Of a DNA stretch of 64,000 nucleotides, positions 59,661 to 64,000 are shown in pieces. The translations under genes were made by a program, and so were the position numbers. The stretch's first letter is position 1, and every line of letters starts with the position of its first letter. The stretch is from Pseudooceanicola nitratireducens (GTDB lineage: Bacteria > Pseudomonadota > Alphaproteobacteria > Rhodobacterales > Rhodobacteraceae): positions 620,001 through 684,000 of the forward strand of contig NZ_FNZG01000001.1 in assembly GCF_900109195.1 (NCBI RefSeq), read 5' to 3'. The notes below the pieces were generated by a model, which was given only the letters and a program-made list of their open reading frames with translations, was not told where the DNA came from and did not search any database.

Positions 59661-60871
59661 CGACCGCCGCTGACCCCCGCCTTCCCGTCACCGTCCTGTC
59701 CGGTTTTCTGGGCGCGGGCAAGACGACCCTGCTGAACCGCGTCCTGAACAACCGCGACGGACGCCGCGTCGCCGTCATCGTCAATGACATGTCCGAGGTG
59801 AACATCGACGCCGACCTCGTCCGCGCGGATACCGAACTGTCACGCACGGACGAAACACTGGTCGAGATGTCGAACGGCTGCATCTGCTGCACCCTGCGCG
59901 ACGACCTGCTGCAAGAGGTCCGGAAACTGGCCGGGGAAGGACGGTTTGACTATCTGCTGATCGAATCCACCGGGATATCCGAGCCGCTGCCCGTCGCCGC
60001 CACCTTCGATTTCCGGGATGAGGCGGGCGAAAGCCTGTCGGATGTCGCGCGTCTCGACACGATGGTGACGGTGGTCGATGCGGTGAACCTGCTGAACGAC
60101 TATGCCAGTCACGATTTCCTGCACGACCGGGGCGAAACCATGGGAGAGGAGGACGAGCGCACGCTGGTCCACCTGCTGACCGATCAGATCGAGTTCGCCG
60201 ATGTGGTCATCCTGAACAAGGTCACCGACGCTGGCCCCGAGAAGGTAGATGCGGCGCGCAAGATCATCCGCAGCCTCAACGCCGACGCCCGGATCATCGA
60301 AACGGATCGATCGGACGTTCCGGCGGATACGATCCTGAACACCGGCCTCTTCGATTTCGAACGCGCACACGAACATCCCACGTGGGCGAAAGAGCTTTAC
60401 GGCTTTGCCGACCACGTGCCCGAGACCGAGGAATACGGCGTCACCTCATTCGTCTATCGCGCGCGTCAGCCGTTCGACCCGTCCAAGGTCATGGAGGTCC
60501 TGAACGGCGATCTGCCGGGCGTGATCCGTGCCAAGGGGCATTTCTGGATCGCGACCCGGCCTGACTGGGTGGCCGAGTTTTCGCTGGCCGGAGCGCTGTC
60601 TTCGGTCACGCCGCTTGGCCAGTGGTGGGCCACCGTTCCACGCGACCGGCACCCCGATCACGACGGGGCCCGGGCGTATCTTGCGCAGCACTGGCAGGAG
60701 CCCTGGGGCGACCGGCGGCAGGAGATCGTGTTCATCGGCGCGGGCATCGACTGGCCATGGCTGAAGGCCCGGCTGGATGCGGCGCTGGTGCCCGAGAACA
60801 TCGCGCCCGGCCCGGATGCCCTGCCGGACCTGCCCGATCCCTTCCCGGTTTGGAGGAAGGCGGCAGCATGA
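59657..60871 (+). CDS. COG0523-family GTPase, putative zinc metallochaperone
   Basis: 404 residues. P-loop [20 protein letters not shown], the metal-binding CxCC motif in [16 protein letters not shown], Walker B-like [15 protein letters not shown], base-specificity NKVT, and a C-terminal CobW_C domain ([20 protein letters not shown]). Members controlled by Zur (ZigA, ZNG1/ZagA-like) transfer zinc under starvation; CobW, the cobalt relative, is the alternative given the B12 operon next door. The Zur-like operator and lack of cob genes on this strand favour zinc. Confidence 0.92.
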   Translation: MTTAADPRLPVTVLSGFLGAGKTTLLNRVLNNRDGRRVAVIVNDMSEVNIDADLVRADTELSRTDETLVEMSNGCICCTLRDDLLQEVRKLAGEGRFDYLLIESTGISEPLPVAATFDFRDEAGESLSDVARLDTMVTVVDAVNLLNDYASHDFLHDRGETMGEEDERTLVHLLTDQIEFADVVILNKVTDAGPEKVDAARKIIRSLNADARIIETDRSDVPADTILNTGLFDFERAHEHPTWAKELYGFADHVPETEEYGVTSFVYRARQPFDPSKVMEVLNGDLPGVIRAKGHFWIATRPDWVAEFSLAGALSSVTPLGQWWATVPRDRHPDHDGARAYLAQHWQEPWGDRRQEIVFIGAGIDWPWLKARLDAALVPENIAPGPDALPDLPDPFPVWRKAAA

Positions 60872-61161
60872 GGCGCAACGTCGCCACCACCCTTCGTCGT
60901 CGCCGCAGGCCGGCCGATCCGATGCAGGCCTACGACGCATTGCCGCGTCCCCTGCGCGCCTGGATGGCGCAGGCCGCGCTGCCCTGGTCGCCCGCCTCGT
61001 GCCGCCGGATCTGGGTCAAGGCCCGGGCCGAGGGCGCAAGCCCCGACGATATTCTTGCCCGGCTGACCCGGGCCGAACAGAAAACCCTGTCCCGCGACCG
61101 GCTTTCGCTATCCGCCCCAAGCCCCGCATCCCTTGCCAATCATCAGGAATACAATCGATGA
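60868..61161 (+). CDS. DUF6525-type small basic protein
   Basis: 97 residues, no signal or membrane segment. It starts with a basic run ([19 protein letters not shown]) and continues [20 protein letters not shown], then [20 protein letters not shown] and [15 protein letters not shown] recognise it as the DUF6525-like protein of Rhodobacterales (from memory). It could be a nucleic-acid-binding or adaptor protein. It overlaps both neighbours by ATGA, so its synthesis is tied to the GTPase and the binding protein. Confidence 0.8.
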   Translation: MRRNVATTLRRRRRPADPMQAYDALPRPLRAWMAQAALPWSPASCRRIWVKARAEGASPDDILARLTRAEQKTLSRDRLSLSAPSPASLANHQEYNR

Positions 61162-62657
61162 AACACACCCTGGCAGTCCTTGCCGCCGCCCTTGTCACCT
61201 CGGCCACGCCGGTGCTGGCCGACGACACGCTGGACGTTGTCGCGCAGTTCGAAATCCAGTCGGCCGAGCCCTCGACCTCGGGCTATATCTTCACGCGCAT
61301 GGGCGTGGCCGAGACGCTGACCAATGCCGATCCCGCCGGCGTGCTGGTGCCGGGCCTTGCCACCGACTGGGCCGCGTCCGAGGACGGTCTGACCTGGACC
61401 TTCACCCTGCGCGACGGCGGCCTGTTCCACGACGGCACCGCAGTGACACCCGATGCGGTTGCAAACGCCCTGACCATCGCGCGCGGCAAGCCCGGTCCGC
61501 TGGCCAAGACGCCTGTGACCGCGATCGAAGCCGGCGAGGGGGCCGTTGTCATCACCCTGTCCGAACCCTTTGCCGCGCTGCCGGCCTACCTTGCCCACTA
61601 CAGCGCACAGATCCTGGCCCCCGCCGCCTATGGAGCGGATGGCGCAGGGGTTCAGGTCATCGGCACCGGGCCTTACCGGATCACCGATCTGGCCCCGCCG
61701 CTGCGTCTGAAGGCTGAAGCCTTCGCCGACTATTGGGGCAACGCGCCGCATGTGCCGAACGTCAGCTATGCCGCCGTCAGCCGGGTCGAGACCCGTGCGC
61801 TGATGGCCGAATCCGGTGAGGCGGATTTTGTCTTTGGCCTCGACCCGGCCTCGGTCGCGCGTCTGGATATGTCGGACGCGGCCACCGTGCATTCCGTCGC
61901 CATTCCGCGCACGCTGCTGATGAAGGTGAACGCCAGCCATCCCGCCCTGTCCGAGCCCGAGGCCCGGCAGGCCCTGTCGCTGTCCATCGACCGCGAGGGC
62001 ATCGCCAAGGCCGTCCTGCGCTATCCCGAAGGCGCAACGCAGCTGTTTCCGCCATCGGTTGGGGACTGGCATGACGCGAACCTGGCCCCGCTGGCCTACG
62101 ACCCCGAGGCCGCCAGGGCGCTGCTGGCCGATCTGGGCTGGACCGCAGGCAGCGACGGCATCCTCACCCGGGATGGCGAACGCTTTGCCCTGACCCTGAC
62201 CACCTATCCCGACCGCCCCGAACTGCCGCTGGTGGCATCTGTGCTGGAACAGCAGTTCCGCGCCATCGGGGTGGAGCTGACGATCAACACCACCAATTCC
62301 TCCGAAATCAGCTCGGGCCATCAGGACGGATCGCTCGACCTGGGTCTGATCGCGCGGAACTTTGGCCTGATCCCGACCCCCGTCGGCACGGTGCTGTCCG
62401 ACTATGCGCCGACCGGCGACTGGGGTGCCATGGGCTGGCAGAATGACGAGATCATCGCATTGGCCCGCAGCGTCGGTCGCGGCGACGGTGGTCTCGAGGC
62501 CCAGAAACGCATCGCCGAGATCCTGCAAACCGAACTGCCGATCATCCCGATTGCCTGGTATCGCCAGACGCTGGCCGTGGCCAAGGGCGTCGAAGGCGCG
62601 GTGATCGACCCGTGGGAACGGACCTTCGGCCTGCAAGATCTGAAGCTCGCACAATGA
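61158..62657 (+). CDS. Dpp/Opp/Nik-family ABC transporter substrate-binding protein
   Basis: 499 residues. Signal peptide [20 protein letters not shown] cleaved before DDT. SBP_bac_5 fold: LVPGLATDWAASEDGLTWTF, TLRDGGLFHDGTAVTPDAVA, GTGPYRITD, and QALSLSIDREGIAKAVLRYP. Binds a peptide, nickel or metal-chelate complex in the periplasm. It has no His-rich loop like ZnuA; if zinc is the cargo it is probably carried as a metallophore complex, as CntA and related proteins do. Four-base overlaps with both neighbours. Confidence 0.92.
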   Translation: MKHTLAVLAAALVTSATPVLADDTLDVVAQFEIQSAEPSTSGYIFTRMGVAETLTNADPAGVLVPGLATDWAASEDGLTWTFTLRDGGLFHDGTAVTPDAVANALTIARGKPGPLAKTPVTAIEAGEGAVVITLSEPFAALPAYLAHYSAQILAPAAYGADGAGVQVIGTGPYRITDLAPPLRLKAEAFADYWGNAPHVPNVSYAAVSRVETRALMAESGEADFVFGLDPASVARLDMSDAATVHSVAIPRTLLMKVNASHPALSEPEARQALSLSIDREGIAKAVLRYPEGATQLFPPSVGDWHDANLAPLAYDPEAARALLADLGWTAGSDGILTRDGERFALTLTTYPDRPELPLVASVLEQQFRAIGVELTINTTNSSEISSGHQDGSLDLGLIARNFGLIPTPVGTVLSDYAPTGDWGAMGWQNDEIIALARSVGRGDGGLEAQKRIAEILQTELPIIPIAWYRQTLAVAKGVEGAVIDPWERTFGLQDLKLAQ

Positions 62658-63583
62658 ACACGTTGATGACACGGGCCATTCAGGCCCTGATGGTGGCGGT
62701 CCTGATCGGGGCCGCCACGTTTGCCATGATGCGCGCCCTGCCAGGCGATGCGGCCTATCGGATCGCCGCCGGGCGCTATGGCTACGACAATGTCGACACC
62801 GCGGCCGCCGATGCGGTGCGCGATGAACTGGGGCTGGGCGGTCCGGCGCTGCCCGCTTTCCTGGGCTGGCTGGGCGATCTGTTGCGGCTGGATTTCGGCA
62901 CGTCGCTGGTCACCGGCCAGCCGGTGATTGAAGAGATCGGGCATCAGCTGGGCGCGTCGATGGCGCTGGCCGGGGTCGCGGTGCTATTGTCGCTGATCCT
63001 TGGGCCGCCCCTGGGTATCCTTGCCGGGTTGCGACCCGGAGGCGTGCTTGACCGCGTGCTTCTGGTTGTCTCGACGGGGCTGAAGGCGGTGCCGCAGTTC
63101 CTGATGGCGCTGATCCTCATCCTGATCCTGTCGGTGCAGTTCCGCCTGCTGCCCGCCGCCGGGCATGGCGAGGCGCGGCACTTCATCCTGCCCGCCCTGG
63201 CGCTGGCGCTTGGGCTGGCCGCCGTCAACGCAAGGATCGCGCGGGACGCCATGGCGCGGATCGGCGCGATGCCCTTCTACAGCTTTGCCCAATGGATGGG
63301 GCTTAGCCCGCGTCAGACGCTGTGGCGGCACGGGCTGCGCAATGTCTCGGTCCCGCTGCTGACCTATCTCGGGCTGCAATTCGTCACGCTTGTCGAGGGC
63401 GTCGTGGTGGTCGAGGCCGTCTTTGGCTGGCCCGGCATCGGTCATGCGCTGGTGCACGCGATCTTCTCGCGCGATGTGCCGATGGTGCAGGGCACGGCGC
63501 TGTGCCTGGGGCTAAGCTTTGTGCTGATCAACACTCTCATCGACCTTGTCACGCAGCGCATCGATCCAAGGAGGGCCGCATGA
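62654..63583 (+). CDS. Dpp/Nik-family ABC transporter permease 1
   Basis: 309 residues with six helices; it starts TRAIQALMVAVLIGAATFAM and has the loop LPGDAAYRIAAGRYGYDNVD found in DppB/NikB-type permeases. The ATPase-contact region is around YSFAQWMGLSPRQTLWRHGL, and VVVVEAVFGWPGIGHALVHA is a conserved C-terminal stretch. It forms the channel with the next gene product. Overlaps by ATGA on both sides. Confidence 0.94.
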   Translation: MNTLMTRAIQALMVAVLIGAATFAMMRALPGDAAYRIAAGRYGYDNVDTAAADAVRDELGLGGPALPAFLGWLGDLLRLDFGTSLVTGQPVIEEIGHQLGASMALAGVAVLLSLILGPPLGILAGLRPGGVLDRVLLVVSTGLKAVPQFLMALILILILSVQFRLLPAAGHGEARHFILPALALALGLAAVNARIARDAMARIGAMPFYSFAQWMGLSPRQTLWRHGLRNVSVPLLTYLGLQFVTLVEGVVVVEAVFGWPGIGHALVHAIFSRDVPMVQGTALCLGLSFVLINTLIDLVTQRIDPRRAA

Positions 63584-64000
63584 CCGACGTCGTGATGATC
63601 CCGCGCCCCGCGGGCCATGCCACACGCTGCACGGGGGGCGTTCTGGTCGCCGCCGTGCTGATCTTTTCCCTGATCGGGCCACTTGCCGTGCCGGGCGATC
63701 CCTTTGCGCAATCGCTGATGAAGGCGCTGTCGGGGGCTGAACCGGGGGCGCCGCTTGGCTATGACCACCTTGGCCGGTCGATCTTTCACCGGCTGGCCCA
63801 TGCCCTGCGCCTGTCGCCCGCCATCGCCATCGCGGCGGTGCTGACCGCCGGGCTTGGCGGGCTGGTCCTGGGCACCTGGGCGGCGGCGCGTGGCGGCTGG
63901 ACCGACCGCATCCTGACCACTCTGGCAGACGCATTGCTGGCGCTGCCGGGGCTGCTGCTTGTGCTGATCGTGCTGGCCATCGTGCCCGGCACGGCGCTTG
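63580..64000 (+). CDS. Dpp/Nik-family ABC transporter permease 2 (3' end beyond window)
   Basis: Hand-translated because no stop lies in the window; 140 codons are visible. It starts MTDVVMIPRPAGHATRCTGG with a first helix VLVAAVLIFSLIGPLAV, then GYDHLGRSIFHRLAHALRLS, which is the DppC/NikC type (DxxGRDxxSRxxxGxRxS). The ATPase genes expected for this importer should follow to the right of the window. Confidence 0.9.
   Translation, partial: MTDVVMIPRPAGHATRCTGGVLVAAVLIFSLIGPLAVPGDPFAQSLMKALSGAEPGAPLGYDHLGRSIFHRLAHALRLSPAIAIAAVLTAGLGGLVLGTWAAARGGWTDRILTTLADALLALPGLLLVLIVLAIVPGTAL

Overview
The window (about two-thirds G+C outside one A+T-rich island) comes from an alphaproteobacterium of the Rhodobacterales (Rhodobacter/Paracoccus/Roseobacter relatives). 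The evidence is the hupTUV-hypF-hupSLC order, a VPLPA-type C-terminal sorting signal, RTX/Hint proteins, a MaoC-Pta fusion next to ackA, a CbiZ/BtuBFCD cobalamin salvage operon, and the ftsY / DMT transporter / yciB neighbourhood. Most genes are packed in operons with ATGA or GTGA stop-start overlaps.

1-10144 (minus strand): hydrogen metabolism. HupT (sensor kinase) and HupU/HupV (regulatory, H2-sensing hydrogenase) lead into HypF (cyanide-ligand maturation), then HupS/HupL (Tat-exported, membrane-bound uptake hydrogenase), a very small His-rich membrane protein, and HupC (cytochrome b, cut by the window edge). HupS carries the six-cysteine proximal-cluster signature of oxygen-tolerant hydrogenases. 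10220-14339 (minus): a nitrilase-family hydrolase, YciB, a DMT exporter and FtsY. 15116-16779 (plus): an AlkB-like membrane hydroxylase behind a long untranslated stretch, and a small secreted protein. 16958-18586 (minus): XseA.

19214-25007 (plus): housekeeping genes infA, maf, an RNase E/G-type nuclease, yacG, hisD, a UPF0262 gene, a LMW phosphatase-like gene, an NTF2-like gene and a GNAT gene. 25223-30896: an RTX/Hint secreted protein converges on a glycosyltransferase-like/sulfotransferase fusion and a conserved hypothetical gene; a SpeD-like protein that lacks its catalytic residues follows. 31035-34029: ackA-pta and a divergent phasin-like gene share an FNR-type box. 34218-43028 (minus): an enoyl-CoA hydratase, an AEC transporter, the block SPOR protein-dac-tmk-holB-tatD-MBL hydrolase, and a VPLPA-CTERM surface protein.

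43179-49539: tRNA-Ser(UGA) followed by a decayed 6.3 kb genomic island bounded by an imperfect copy of the tRNA 3' end. It holds a broken integrase, remnants of four IS3-family elements (one inserted into a chain of others), and an A+T-rich cargo operon: a GNAT protein plus two tandem, paralogous, cysteine-patterned secreted proteins.

49840-64000: a DUF2946/PepSY membrane pair with a probable receptor-gene remnant; a minus-strand cobalamin operon (btuB-btuF-btuC-btuD-cbiZ-DUF6925 type) under a B12 riboswitch; and, diverging from it, a plus-strand operon of a thioredoxin-reductase-like flavoprotein, a COG0523 GTPase, a DUF6525-type protein and a Dpp/Nik-family ABC importer, preceded by Zur-box-like palindromes. 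This last operon, the tRNA-Ser island cargo and the SpeD-like pseudoenzyme are the most interesting candidates for undescribed biology. All functions are from reading the sequence; no database search was run.
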